The position numbers and the translations under genes are program-made. The notes beneath the pieces are model-generated. The model saw only the letters and a list, made by a program, of their open reading frames with translations. It did no database searches and was not told the origin of the DNA. Shown piece by piece: positions 44,451 to 54,559 of a stretch of 64,000 nt of DNA. The stretch comes from Candidatus Fermentithermobacillaceae bacterium. GTDB taxonomy: Bacteria; Bacillota; Sulfobacillia; Fermentithermobacillales; Fermentithermobacillaceae. Each line of letters opens with the position of its first letter. Within the stretch, counting starts at the first letter, position 1. Where the stretch lies: assembly GCA_012837895.1 (NCBI GenBank), contig DUQH01000141.1:1-64000 (forward strand), written 5' to 3'.

Positions 44451-45800
44451 ATGTGTGACACTTTCTACATGAGGAGGCCTGACGGCACCACTTCGTTTTT
44501 TGCGAAGAACAGTGACCGGGATCCAAATGAACCCCAGTACATGTTGTTTGTGCGCGCCGGTTCTATGAGCGCTCCCAAGACATACGTAGAAATGACTTCT
44601 TATGAGGTAAAACATGATGTTTGGCTCTCCAAGCCTTCATGGATGTGGGGAGCTGAAATGGGTGTCAACAGCCGGGGGGTCTCAATTGGCAACGAGGCGA
44701 CGTTTAACAAGGTTGGCGTGGACAAGACAGGCGTTCTAGGCATGGACCACCTAAGGGCAGCCCTGGAGCTTGCCTCAACAGCCAGGGAAGCGCTGGAAAT
44801 CATCATAGAGAATATCCTACGGTTTGGGCAAGGTGGCAATGGAGGATTTGAGAATCCCCTTTATTATCACAACAGCTACCTCATCGCGGATCCAGGTGAA
44901 GGGTATGTATTGGAAACTGTTGATCGCTACTATGCATACAAGAAGCTAAATAGCAACTACAACATCAGCAACAAAATATCACTCAAAGGTGATTTCGACG
45001 GGATCTCGCCGGAATCTCAGGGCAAGGTCACAAACTTCGAGCGGCACTTCATAAACCCCATAGTGTCGTATTTTGCAGGGGCGTATCACAGGGAAAGCCG
45101 CGGCCGGGAGCTTATGGAACGCAGTCACTTTGACCTGGCTGGCGCAATAGATGTGCTGCGGGACAAGCAAACCGGCTGTGTCGCATCCATGAGAAACATC
45201 GGGATGGTAGCAGGAGGTTTGGTGAGTTCCCAGGCAACTGCTTCGCTGATATGCGATTACGAGACAGGGATAATATGGTACACCGAAGGGCCTTGTCCGG
45301 AGATCCAGCTTTTTAAGCCGCTCAAGTTTGACTGCTGTGGTGCCCTGTACAGCCAGGGTGAAGGCACTGAGTCTGACGGCGCCGCCGCACCTCAATCCGC
45401 ACTTCAACTCGAACCTCACGCCGGGCCTAACGACGACCAGCGATCTTGCACCATGTCAGACGAAAATGAGGGTATAAATCGTTGGAAGTACAACAATCTG
45501 TTGTTCAGGGCTGTGCTTAAGGATTATGATAACAAAGTGGCGCAGCTCCGACCTGTACTCAGGGAATACCAAAGCAAGCTGTTTGAGTTGGCAAAGGATG
45601 CAGAAGGGGAGGAACTCTGCCATCACGCTCAAGCCATTAATACAGAGTATATCCAACACGCCCTGGAACTTGTTGGTGAGGGCTCTTTCAAAGGTGGATG
45701 GCAGTTTAGGCGGTACTGGCGTAAACAAAACGAAGTGCTGGTCAGGAAAGAAGATGATAACAGACTGAGGGAACTCTACAGACGATATTTGAAGTCATGA
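44451..45800 (+). CDS. C69 family dipeptidase (U34-type Ntn hydrolase)
   Basis: This 449-residue N-terminal-nucleophile hydrolase cleaves dipeptides. The start MCDTF puts the nucleophile Cys at residue 2, exposed after Met removal. The family text FFAKNSDRDPNEPQ follows at about residues 17-30, then GVNSRGVSIGNEA near 68. ATG at 44451 is fixed by GGGGGGAGAATC and by the need for Cys2; upstream in-frame starts would block self-activation. No signal peptide is seen. It fits the peptide-use theme and stands next to an exporter and a MATE transporter. Confidence 0.93.
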   Translation: MCDTFYMRRPDGTTSFFAKNSDRDPNEPQYMLFVRAGSMSAPKTYVEMTSYEVKHDVWLSKPSWMWGAEMGVNSRGVSIGNEATFNKVGVDKTGVLGMDHLRAALELASTAREALEIIIENILRFGQGGNGGFENPLYYHNSYLIADPGEGYVLETVDRYYAYKKLNSNYNISNKISLKGDFDGISPESQGKVTNFERHFINPIVSYFAGAYHRESRGRELMERSHFDLAGAIDVLRDKQTGCVASMRNIGMVAGGLVSSQATASLICDYETGIIWYTEGPCPEIQLFKPLKFDCCGALYSQGEGTESDGAAAPQSALQLEPHAGPNDDQRSCTMSDENEGINRWKYNNLLFRAVLKDYDNKVAQLRPVLREYQSKLFELAKDAEGEELCHHAQAINTEYIQHALELVGEGSFKGGWQFRRYWRKQNEVLVRKEDDNRLRELYRRYLKS

Positions 45801-45932
45801 AGCGCAGTGATGAAGTAATAGAAGTTCAGCGTGAAATAAGGAGTACCGGATGAGCTCGTCTTCCAGGGGAGCCGGATTCCACGTGACCTGCCATTGGAAC
45901 ACAACAAATGTTTAGGGAAAAGGTGGATTCAA

Positions 45933-47348
45933 GTGCTGGAAAAGATAAACCAAATGTTCGGGACACAGGACATGACAGTCGGAAAGCCAATGTCGAACCT
46001 ATTGAGCTTTTCTATTCCTCTGCTTATCGGCAATTTCGCACAACAGATGTACAGCACCGTAGACTCAATAATTGTAGGACGCTATGTAGGCGACAGAGCG
46101 CTGTCGGCCATCGGAACTACGCTGCCGGTTCTCAGGCTGCTCTTGGTTCTGTTCATGGCCGTCGCAACAGGAACAGGTGTAATGGTAGCGCAGTATTTCG
46201 GAGCCAAAGACAGGACAACACTGTCACGCTCAATTGGCAATGCGGTGACCTTGGTTTTTGCGTCGTCACTTATGGTCATGGCGATTGGAATACCCTTGAC
46301 TGATTCACTGCTGCGGCTGACCAATACTCCTGTTGAAACCTTTGATCTCGCCCGTTCCTACCTGGTTATAATGCTGTGGGGCACCCTGTTCATGGGGTTT
46401 TACAACATTACATCAGGTGTGTTACGGGGGCTTGGTAATTCGGTTTATCCGTTGATGGTGCTTCTGCTCGCATCCCTTCTCAATGTGGTCTTGGACATCT
46501 GGTTTGTCGCAGGCCTCAATATGGGAGTCGGAGGTGCGGCGCTAGCAACGATTGTCTCCCAGGCAGTTTCTGCAGTGCTGTGCATCGGGAAACTATTGAG
46601 GATGACAGGTGTTGTGGACATCAACCGGGCCAACCTGATACCGGATAAGAAGCTCGTGGCCCAACTGCTCAGCCTAGGCCTGCCTGCAGGTGTTACCAGC
46701 GCCATTTTTTCCATGTCTGCAGTGTTTGTACAGGCGCTTACCAACAGTATGGGATACAGGATTGTCACGTGTACCACGGCTGTAATGCGTATAGACGGTT
46801 TCGCAATGTTGCCCAACTTCACCTTCGGGATGGCAATCTCTACGTTTGTCGGGCAAAATATAGGGGCCAACAAGATGGACAGGGTAGCCCAGGGAAGCAA
46901 GGATATCCTGAAGATAAGCCTTACCACAGCTATTGTAATAGTCATCTGTTTGCTGGCGTTTAGCGAGAACCTCATACGTATGTTCACAACCACCGAAGAG
47001 ATTATCATTCTTGGGGTGCGGCAGATCCGGATACTCTCCGTTGGATATATAGGCGTGGCATTGTCTCAGATCTTTGGGGGAATAATGCGCGGTGCAGGTG
47101 ACACAATGCCCTCTATGTGGATTTCCATACTCACCACAGTGGGCCTGCGGGTACCCCTGGCTTATGCCTTGGCATGGTTTACACGTAGCGAGGCCTATCC
47201 TGCAGGTTCGCCCGATGCGATATTCTTCTCGCTACTGATAGCCTGGGTTATGGGTGCTGGGTTTAACTATTTGTGGTACCGGCGTGGAAACTGGCGCGAG
47301 AAATCGCTTATCAAGCATGAGCCTGTTGTGGTGGGAGAAGAAGGGTAG
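45933..47348 (+). CDS. MATE family efflux transporter
   Basis: This 471-residue membrane protein has about twelve helices and should expel drugs or metabolites by ion exchange. Family marks are IPLLIGNFAQQMYSTVDSIIVGRYVG near residue 28, a second-half repeat with NFTFGMAISTFVGQNIGANK near 295, and GIMRGAGDTMPSMW near 385. GTG at 45933 follows AAAGGTGG. An ATG at 45954 and a TTG at 45894 are alternatives. Confidence 0.92.
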   Translation: MLEKINQMFGTQDMTVGKPMSNLLSFSIPLLIGNFAQQMYSTVDSIIVGRYVGDRALSAIGTTLPVLRLLLVLFMAVATGTGVMVAQYFGAKDRTTLSRSIGNAVTLVFASSLMVMAIGIPLTDSLLRLTNTPVETFDLARSYLVIMLWGTLFMGFYNITSGVLRGLGNSVYPLMVLLLASLLNVVLDIWFVAGLNMGVGGAALATIVSQAVSAVLCIGKLLRMTGVVDINRANLIPDKKLVAQLLSLGLPAGVTSAIFSMSAVFVQALTNSMGYRIVTCTTAVMRIDGFAMLPNFTFGMAISTFVGQNIGANKMDRVAQGSKDILKISLTTAIVIVICLLAFSENLIRMFTTTEEIIILGVRQIRILSVGYIGVALSQIFGGIMRGAGDTMPSMWISILTTVGLRVPLAYALAWFTRSEAYPAGSPDAIFFSLLIAWVMGAGFNYLWYRRGNWREKSLIKHEPVVVGEEG

Positions 47349-47462
47349 CTTTAAGGCAGCCCTAAGGTAGCTTGTAGGAACAGGACGGATGTGCCGGACG
47401 TTATATGCAACCCCTAGCTTACCCCGGCGGCAACGGCTGCCGCCTGGTGTACTGTATGATCC

Positions 47463-47490
47463 GAGCCCCCGGATGATGAACCGGGGGCTC
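47463..47490. terminator. Convergent hairpin between MATE and SLH genes
   Basis: GAGCCCCCGG and its exact complement enclose an eight-base loop (ATGATGAA). It lies between the ends of two convergent genes and could serve both. T-runs are poor on either side. Confidence 0.6.
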
Positions 47491-47512
47491 GCTGTTATTC
47501 AGCCAAGAGAGC

Positions 47513-50500
47513 TTACTCTAGCTCTTCCAACGGGGAGTATTCGATTTTCACCGTTGTGCGGTAGTTATTGTTCCTGGTCACCGTCACGCCTGTGATTTGA
47601 CAGCCGGTTCCGGTGTCGTCGCCAACCTGAGGCAGGCCTATGATCATGTCGGCAGTGAACGGGTTTGCGAAGAAGTAGGCGCTGTTTCCGCCAGGGAATT
47701 CGTTGGTCTGGAACTGGATTGAGACTGAATATGCCACCCCTGCTTTGAACTTGCCATCTTCGAGTTCTCCTTCCCAGGTAAACTTGGGATATCCTCCATC
47801 CACCCAGAAAAGCGGCCATTCATCTTGTTCGCTGGCCACGTATTCGCTTACGGGTTCTTCGCCTACCTTAGGATGAGCTATGCTGCCCCAGCGGAACTCC
47901 TCAATGTCCGGCCTTCCCACAGATATTGTGTAAGAGGCACTTGCGGCTTGGTATACGCCGTCAGAATCAACAGACACAGTTATAGTGACAGTACCCCTGT
48001 TCCATGGCAGGGCAACTACACCGTTTTCATCCACAGGGATCAGGTCCGGATTAGAACTGGTCCAAGTGATTGCCCCCTGGCAGTCGTCGGGTAATCCCTG
48101 GAGTGTGGCGCTGTACGGGAAATCGTGGAAGTCCAGCGTGATTTCTTCCTCTGCAAAACTCAGGGACAAGGGTAACAGGGCAGGGCCTTCCTTGATAGAG
48201 TACTTGTGGAGCGTCTCATTATCCCAGGCCAGGACTGCAATGAAATCGCCTTCCTCAAGCACACCTTCATTCTTGGCAGTCTTGCTGTTGAAGTCCTTGG
48301 CGTTTTCCACGACTGTTCCTGATGCGAAGAGTTTCATCTTTGCGAACTTGGCCGGCGTCAGCCCGGAAAGGAACTCCTGTACTCCGGTTACGCCGAACTC
48401 GATGGCCTTCTCATTGGGGCTTATCTCCTCTTCGCGGACAAGATAATCTGTGGAGCTTACCGTTGCAAGCACCAGGTAATCAATTTTGCTGCTTCTGTTT
48501 ACAATGAACAGTTTTCCTGGATGAGCATCGTTATTAGCTACGCACATTTTGAAATCCTTGTCCGTGAGCAGTTCCTGAGACAGCGGTATCAGGTTGCCCC
48601 TGTGATCAGCGATGTTGATGTACTCGTAAACTGACGTATTGGCACCGCCAAACACCTCAAGTCCGGCGATGTAGCCGATGAAGCCAAGACGGCTGTTGAT
48701 GGAACTGTTGGGTGTAGTTACCGGGTTGGATTTGTACACAAGAGAATACTTGTCGGGTTCAACTTCCTTGAGATCGGCCCGGATCCTCTGGACCAGATGT
48801 TTTCCGACCCCTGGCACCCTGCCTGGTTCTACGACATATATGGCGTTTCTGCTCCAGCAGTTCTCGAACTGGTCGACCCTGTAATACCTGCGGACCTGCT
48901 CGTTAGTGGGACTGAAGGCGTCGTTTGAAATGAACCATTCCACGCCGTCATCGTCCACGAAATAGCCCCGCAGCACTATCAAGTGTCCACCAGTAGACCC
49001 TGTAGCGTTTTCGAGGTACAGCGGATCTTCCGGATCATTGGAATATGCCACACTGGCACCTACTGCGGCGCCGCTCTTGAGATGTCTCTTGATGCCTTCG
49101 ATTGTAGAATACTCTACATATGATCTGTAACCGTAAGAACCGGCTGCTGCCATGGCAAAAGACCAGCTGCCGAAATTGCCGGCCCTGAAGTCGTAGCATC
49201 CCATAGCCACTTCTTCAGGCAGCAAGTTCAGGGGCATTCCTTCCCTGGCAGATACGCCGTTTAGGAGCATCGCTGTTGTGGTGGGGTTACATATGACGCC
49301 TGCAATGTTAGGTGAACGGACAGATTGTGAAAACTGGGGTACTTCCACTTCGCACGTGTAGTCAGGGTTGTCGCCTAAGTCATCTCTGAACACCTTGGTT
49401 GGCTCAGCCCCGGCGGTCCTGACCGTTCCGTGGAGGTACCAAAGCACCGGCGATTCTACTCCTGGATTATCCCTGCGTAAAATCACTTTGAGCCTGATCT
49501 TGGAAGCAGTATCGCCTTGGTCAGGGTTTCCGCGGACATAGAACTCGTCCTGGCTGATGTTGACGTACGGTGAGTCGCTGGAAGAAAGCGAAGCCTGGGA
49601 AGATCGCTTGATGAACGGGCTCCACTCGCCCCAAGTGAGATAATGGCTCCATTCATCGTGATTGTCCAGCCACACGCTGGCGGTAACCTCTACCGAGCTT
49701 CCTTCAGGTGTGTCAGCGTTCCAAGACATGACCAGGTATTCAAAAGGCTCAATATGGATCTCCGGAGAAGTGTAGATAGCTTCTGTCACACCTTGCCTGA
49801 GCATTATTGATCCGTCGCCTATCTTGTCGCTTACTACGATTTTGTCGTCATCGAGATCGCCCAGTTCCCATTGCTTTGGCGAGTCAATCTCAAACTGGTT
49901 TCCAAATGCTTGAATGAATTCAGGTTTGCCCTCTACCAGTTCGCCGGCGATAGTAGCGGTGATCCAGTCGCCCAGGTTCAAAGCTCCGGGCATAGCATCG
50001 AGGACGGATCCGCTAACGGTTATGTTCAGGGTTCCGATAACACTGGCGCCTGCTATATTAGCAGCGGCATCCAGGGTCATTTCATCGATGTACGAATCAG
50101 CGTCTATGGTGAGGTGTACCGGGGAACTCACCAGTGTCTTGCCTTCAACCACAACATTTGTAAGGGATACACTACCTTCTCCTACTGATTCGGCGATCAG
50201 CAGATCCCCTTTGATCAGTAGGTTCTCAAGGGTGACATCTGCTGAAGTCACAACTACACTTGCGTTGAGTTCGGTCACCGTTGCAGTTCCGTAAACTCCG
50301 GGTTGATTGCAAACTTCGGCAAACAACCTGTCAAGCACAGTGACCACTTCAGCCCTTGTCATATTTGCCTCGGGTTTGAACGAACCGTCGAGGTACCCTT
50401 TGAGCAACTCGCGCTGGGCGCACGCCATGATGCCCGGCCGGCTCCATTCAGGAATCTCCGGGTCGTCAGTGAACAGGTCTCCGCCGTCGCTGTACCTCAG

Positions 50501-50914
50501 ATCCAACAGCCTGGCGAAAATGACGGCGGCCTCTTGCCTGGTGATGAAATCTTCGGGTTTGACTGTGTTGTCGGGATAGCCCATTAGATATCTGGCTGTC
50601 TTGGCCTTGTCCAGATCTTCTTTGAACCAATCATCTTCCTCTACATCGAGGAAACCTGCCGGTTCGGCCTTGGCAAATCCAAAAGTCCTGTTAACCAGGG
50701 AAGCAAACTCTGCGCGTTTGATTAGGCCGTCAGGCTGTATGGTTTCGTCGGGATATCCTTTGAGGATGCCCAAGTCGATCCAACGCTCTATGGCCTGTTC
50801 GGCCCAGTGGTCTGCTATGTCAGAAGGAGAAGCCGCCATCACCGGTGAGAGTGGGAGGAGCATGCAAATCACTAACAGGGTAGCTAGAAACCGCAATCTG
50901 AATCCGGGGTTCAT
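47513..50914 (-). CDS. S-layer-homology surface protein with papain/C39-like peptidase domain
   Basis: This 1133-residue exported protein has a signal peptide at residues 1-27 and three SLH domains at about 32-200 that attach it to the cell wall. A beta-helix-like stretch (about 210-320), a jelly-roll-like region, then a C39-like cysteine peptidase domain follow. The likely catalytic residues are Cys541 in VICNPTTTAML, His643 in GGHLIVLRGY and Asn663 or Asp664 in ISNDAF. Near residue 960 a Big_2-type Ig domain (ITWTSSNPDLIPVDENGVV) appears. The ATG at 50914 follows AGGAGG. It is monocistronic. The substrate may be peptides or a peptidoglycan cross-link, which is not known. Confidence 0.88.
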   Translation of the reverse strand: MNPGFRLRFLATLLVICMLLPLSPVMAASPSDIADHWAEQAIERWIDLGILKGYPDETIQPDGLIKRAEFASLVNRTFGFAKAEPAGFLDVEEDDWFKEDLDKAKTARYLMGYPDNTVKPEDFITRQEAAVIFARLLDLRYSDGGDLFTDDPEIPEWSRPGIMACAQRELLKGYLDGSFKPEANMTRAEVVTVLDRLFAEVCNQPGVYGTATVTELNASVVVTSADVTLENLLIKGDLLIAESVGEGSVSLTNVVVEGKTLVSSPVHLTIDADSYIDEMTLDAAANIAGASVIGTLNITVSGSVLDAMPGALNLGDWITATIAGELVEGKPEFIQAFGNQFEIDSPKQWELGDLDDDKIVVSDKIGDGSIMLRQGVTEAIYTSPEIHIEPFEYLVMSWNADTPEGSSVEVTASVWLDNHDEWSHYLTWGEWSPFIKRSSQASLSSSDSPYVNISQDEFYVRGNPDQGDTASKIRLKVILRRDNPGVESPVLWYLHGTVRTAGAEPTKVFRDDLGDNPDYTCEVEVPQFSQSVRSPNIAGVICNPTTTAMLLNGVSAREGMPLNLLPEEVAMGCYDFRAGNFGSWSFAMAAAGSYGYRSYVEYSTIEGIKRHLKSGAAVGASVAYSNDPEDPLYLENATGSTGGHLIVLRGYFVDDDGVEWFISNDAFSPTNEQVRRYYRVDQFENCWSRNAIYVVEPGRVPGVGKHLVQRIRADLKEVEPDKYSLVYKSNPVTTPNSSINSRLGFIGYIAGLEVFGGANTSVYEYINIADHRGNLIPLSQELLTDKDFKMCVANNDAHPGKLFIVNRSSKIDYLVLATVSSTDYLVREEEISPNEKAIEFGVTGVQEFLSGLTPAKFAKMKLFASGTVVENAKDFNSKTAKNEGVLEEGDFIAVLAWDNETLHKYSIKEGPALLPLSLSFAEEEITLDFHDFPYSATLQGLPDDCQGAITWTSSNPDLIPVDENGVVALPWNRGTVTITVSVDSDGVYQAASASYTISVGRPDIEEFRWGSIAHPKVGEEPVSEYVASEQDEWPLFWVDGGYPKFTWEGELEDGKFKAGVAYSVSIQFQTNEFPGGNSAYFFANPFTADMIIGLPQVGDDTGTGCQITGVTVTRNNNYRTTVKIEYSPLEELE

Positions 50915-51533
50915 TCCGTTGACCTCCTGTAAGAACTTAGTCGTTGGCTTACCGGTTTGTCAGCATCAGGAATCAATATGTTGACTTCTGTCTTGTTCCT
51001 TGTCTGGCCCCATAAGTTAGCCCTTGAAAGGATGTGCGGGTTGAACATCCGGAACATGTGGCCTTTTGTAACTCAGAGTGATCGTGTAAGTGTCGCTGAG
51101 CGGGCTGCTTGGTCTGAACGCCCGGGCTCAGTGAGTTAGGTGCGGTATTAGGGGCTGGCTTCACCTCCTCGCAAGAGAATCTGCCTGTAATGTTTAATCG
51201 TGTCCGTGTTATGACTGCCAACAATTGGGTATTACATAAATATTCTACCATCGTTATGCTAAGTCCTTCAGATCAGCAGTTGTTTCCAGCGACAGCATCC
51301 ACTTCCAGCTTAGCTCATGGATCGATTCTCCCGACTGAGGAATCCCGAAGCCCGATGAAAAATCAAAACAGACATTAAAATATTAAATCATCCAGTTAGA
51401 GAATTCAAAATCTGTATTGACAAGTTTCACCCACTGCAGTAGATTGACATTTGAGGCAAATGGCATGACAATTCTGGGTAGAAATGGATGTCATGGAAAT
51501 GTCACTTAAGGATAGAGAGGAGGAGATTCCGTA
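50915..51533. promoter_or_regulatory. Divergent intergenic region with tandem promoters for tldD
   Basis: Two overlapping sigma-A promoters can be read on the plus strand. The first is TTGACA at 51417-51422, a 17-base spacer and TAGATT at 51440-51445. The second is TTGACA at 51444-51449, 17 bases and GACAAT at 51467-51472. The minus-strand promoter of the SLH gene was not located. No gene was recognised. Confidence 0.55.
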
Positions 51534-52922
51534 GTGCAGATACACATGAAGGATCTCTTGACCAAAGCTCTCAAACGTTCAACTGAAGAGTACTGCGAGA
51601 TCCGGATTGAAGAAACTAAAGAAACTGTGGTCAGCATTAGAGGCAAAGATATTGAACTCGTAGCGCAGAATGTTTCTGCCGGCGGAAACGTAAGGGCGCT
51701 GTACCGGGGAGGCTGGGGGTTCATTTCCTTCAACCGCCTGGACAACCTGGACAAGAAAGTAGAAGAAGCTTGTGCCCAGGCGAGAATTCTGGGTGAAAGG
51801 CTCAACAAAGATATCAAGTTATATCCTGTAGAACCGGTAGAGGACTATGTGCCAGGTGATTTCGGAAGAGAAGCTTTTGCAGTGCCTCTGAAAGAGAAGA
51901 TGGAGCTCCTGGAAGGTTACAACAAGTTGATCCTGAGTTGTCCCGAGATCACATCATCTTCAATCTACTATATGGACCGGTATACCCATTGGCATTTTGC
52001 AAATTCCGAAGGTACATACATTTACCAGGAGAAGATGGACCTTGGCGGCGGGCTTACTGCCATGGCCACCAAAGGCAATCTCACCACCCAGGATTCTGCA
52101 AGATTCGGGTCAAACAGCGATTACAATGTTGCCCTTGGCCTTGAAGATGAAATACGGGAAGCAGCTGAAGCTGCCAGGCAAATGCTGTACGCGCCTGTGG
52201 TCGAGGCAGGACAATACACGGTTATTCTCGATCCAGACATGTCAGGCCTTTTCGTGCATGAAGCTTTCGGACACTTGAGCGAAGCTGATGACCTTGATGA
52301 AGACGAGAGGATGAAAGAACTCCTCAAGATCGGGACCAGCTATGGTTCAGACGAACTCCACATTTATGACAGCGGCATTGAAGGGCCCAACCGCGGCGAG
52401 TGCAAGTATGACGATGAAGGAGTTCGGATGCAGAGGACCTACCTCATTAAGAACGGCGCGATAGCCGGACACTTGCATTCAAGGGAGAGCGCGGCAAAGA
52501 TGGGTGAAGCGGTTACAGGCAACGCCCGTGCTTTGAACTACAGGTTCCCACCTATTGTAAGGATGCGCACGACGTGCATAGCCCCGGGAAAACACACATT
52601 TGAGGAAATGCTCGAAGGGGTTTCCCTGGGAATTTACGTCCAAGGCGGTTATGGGGGCCAAACGAACGGCGAGATGTTCACCTTCGCACCTTCCAGGGCT
52701 TACATGATACGCAATGGAAGCATAGCAGAGATGGTCCGGGACGTGAATCTGACCGGAAACGTGTTCGATACCCTTAGAAACATTGACATGATAGGCAACG
52801 ACTTTGTGTACAAGAACAGCCCGGGCGGTTGTGGCAAGGGATACCAGGGCCCTCTTCCGGTAGCTCAAGGTTCGCCTCACATTCGCATTCAGAATGTGGT
52901 CGTCGGAGGTGAGAAGAAATGA
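51534..52922 (+). CDS. tldD: TldD-type metallopeptidase subunit
   Basis: This 462-residue subunit of the TldD/TldE (PmbA) protease degrades unfolded peptides or trims modified peptides. The metal motif HEAFGH is at residues 242-247, and a GKHTFEEMLEGVSLGIYVQGGYGGQTNGEMF segment is near 355. GTG at 51534 follows GAGGAGGAG. Its stop overlaps the tldE start in ATGA, so the two subunits are co-translated. Confidence 0.93.
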   Translation: MQIHMKDLLTKALKRSTEEYCEIRIEETKETVVSIRGKDIELVAQNVSAGGNVRALYRGGWGFISFNRLDNLDKKVEEACAQARILGERLNKDIKLYPVEPVEDYVPGDFGREAFAVPLKEKMELLEGYNKLILSCPEITSSSIYYMDRYTHWHFANSEGTYIYQEKMDLGGGLTAMATKGNLTTQDSARFGSNSDYNVALGLEDEIREAAEAARQMLYAPVVEAGQYTVILDPDMSGLFVHEAFGHLSEADDLDEDERMKELLKIGTSYGSDELHIYDSGIEGPNRGECKYDDEGVRMQRTYLIKNGAIAGHLHSRESAAKMGEAVTGNARALNYRFPPIVRMRTTCIAPGKHTFEEMLEGVSLGIYVQGGYGGQTNGEMFTFAPSRAYMIRNGSIAEMVRDVNLTGNVFDTLRNIDMIGNDFVYKNSPGGCGKGYQGPLPVAQGSPHIRIQNVVVGGEKK

Positions 52923-54208
52923 AGAGATTGTTAGATGAAGCGATGGCCCGGGGAGCCGAAGCTACTCTGGTAACCACCGAGTCAAAGAACACCTCAGTGT
53001 CTTTTGATGCGAACCGGCTGAAGACAGTCGGGAGTACTGAATCGCTAAACTTAGATATGCAGGTGATTAGAGCAGGTAAGCTAGGTGTTGCCAGTTCAAC
53101 AAAGCCAGGCACAGAGATGGAACTGCTTGAGAGCGCTCTCGATGTGGCTGAGTTTGGTTCAGAGGTGAATTACAGGTTCCCGGAGCCTGAGCCTCCTGCG
53201 GACCCGGAAGTGTACAGCCAAGAAGTCGCTGATATCGATATCAACCGGATGATCTCAATAGGAGAAGAGCTTATCGAATTCATCAAGACCCTCGATCCGG
53301 CAATCCAGGGTTCGGCAAGCGTAAGCAAGAGCGTAAGCCGGAAGAGTATACGAAACACCCGCGGGCTTGATGCTCACCTGGACAAAACCGTGTTCGCAGT
53401 GTCTGCCGGATTTCAGTTTGTTGAAGGCCAAAATCTGCTGCACTCATGGGATTGGAATGCGTCAACCAAGTTGGATCACAACTTGGAGGCTATGAAAGCA
53501 ACACTCAAGGAAGACTTCGATATCGGGCGGAAGAATGTTGAGGTCAGGCCGGGTGTATACGATGTGCTGTTTACCCCTGGCGGTTTCCGAGACCTGATAG
53601 CGCCGATTTTGGCTTGCCTCAACGGGCGGGCTGTAATGAGGGGAATTAGTCCTTTCAAGGACAGGATTGGAGAGGAGATTTTCGCACCTGCTTTTTCACT
53701 AGTGGAAGACGGCACCTTGGACGAGGGACTCGGAACCCAGCTTTATGATAACCAGGGGGTTGTGTGCCGGAGGACTCCCCTTATCGAGAACGGTGTGCTC
53801 ACGGAGTACCTGTTGGACCTTGAGTCTGCCCACAGGCTCGGAAGGCAGCCTACCGGAACCGGTTCGCCGGCAGGAGCAAGTCCCAACAACCTTCTGGTGG
53901 TTCCCGGCGAAGCACCGTGGGAGGAACTGCTAAGAGAGATGAAACAGGGAATAGTCATTGACCGGACCATGGGAGCGTGGGCAGGCAACCCGTATACAGG
54001 TACTGTCACAGGCAACATCGCCCTTGGATATCTCGTGGAAGACGGCGAGAAGGTGGGCAGGGTGAAAGACTGCATGTTCTCCCTGAACGTGTTCACTCAC
54101 CTCAAGTCGAACCTGTTAGCCCTGAGCCGCGACGTTAAGGACCTGGGCGGGTTGTTATTGCCTTACTGCCTGATAGGAGGCGTTTCCATAGCTGCGCGTG
54201 ATTCGTGA
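52919..54208 (+). CDS. tldE: TldE/PmbA-type protease subunit
   Basis: This 429-residue partner of TldD lacks the HExxxH metal motif, as expected for the TldE/PmbA subunit. It keeps family landmarks such as TNRGLDAHL-like text near residue 145, VLFTPGGFRDLIAPIL near 215 and the LLDLESAHRLGRQPTGTG segment near 300. The coupled start (four-base overlap) points to a fixed subunit ratio. Confidence 0.92.
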   Translation: MKRLLDEAMARGAEATLVTTESKNTSVSFDANRLKTVGSTESLNLDMQVIRAGKLGVASSTKPGTEMELLESALDVAEFGSEVNYRFPEPEPPADPEVYSQEVADIDINRMISIGEELIEFIKTLDPAIQGSASVSKSVSRKSIRNTRGLDAHLDKTVFAVSAGFQFVEGQNLLHSWDWNASTKLDHNLEAMKATLKEDFDIGRKNVEVRPGVYDVLFTPGGFRDLIAPILACLNGRAVMRGISPFKDRIGEEIFAPAFSLVEDGTLDEGLGTQLYDNQGVVCRRTPLIENGVLTEYLLDLESAHRLGRQPTGTGSPAGASPNNLLVVPGEAPWEELLREMKQGIVIDRTMGAWAGNPYTGTVTGNIALGYLVEDGEKVGRVKDCMFSLNVFTHLKSNLLALSRDVKDLGGLLLPYCLIGGVSIAARDS

Positions 54209-54270
54209 AGCAAAACTCTGAGTGTAACGTTGACAATTACTCCTAAACGCTATACCCTGAACATGGAAAC

Positions 54271-54357
54271 GGTTTGCGGGGGAACTCCTCCGAGTTGAGA
54301 AAGGTAAGACCTGACCCCTTGAACCTGTTGGTTAATACCATCGTAGGGAAGCAAACC
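54271..54357 (+). ncRNA. TPP riboswitch (thi box)
   Basis: The aptamer shows GAGTTGAGA, ACCCCTTGAACCTG, then GGTTAATACCATCGTAGGGAA, very near the thi-box consensus. A perfect P1 is formed by GGTTTGC (54271-54277) and GCAAACC (54351-54357). It lies upstream of thiD-thiM-thiE and should shut them off when thiamine pyrophosphate is plentiful. Confidence 0.95.
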
Positions 54358-54362
54358 AGGTA

Positions 54363-54405
54363 CAAACACGATGTTTGACTGGGTGCCTCCCGCGGCGGGG
54401 CACCC
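54363..54405 (+). promoter_or_regulatory. Expression-platform hairpins of the TPP riboswitch
   Basis: CAAACA-CGA-TGTTTG (54363-54377) is followed by GGGTGCC (54381-54387) pairing with GGCACCC (54399-54405). TGTTTG could also pair with the CAAAC of the P1 3' arm, giving a possible alternative fold. There is no clear T-run after the second stem, so the exact switch mechanism is not evident. Confidence 0.5.
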
Positions 54406-54559
54406 GTTGAACTTCTAGGGCATTTGGTTGCATGGCCGGGTCTCCTTCCAGGGTCTCTTTCCGCTGGTATTTCAACATCCCCCAACAAGCAAACTGATAG
54501 GTGAACCTAGACAGCAGAACCTGGTTGAGCTGTACCCAGGTGGAAAGGACGATGCAACA

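Noticed and set aside
54428-54559. N-terminal extension of ThiD
   Set aside because: This part lies just behind the riboswitch and has no family similarity; the ThiD domain begins at 54560.
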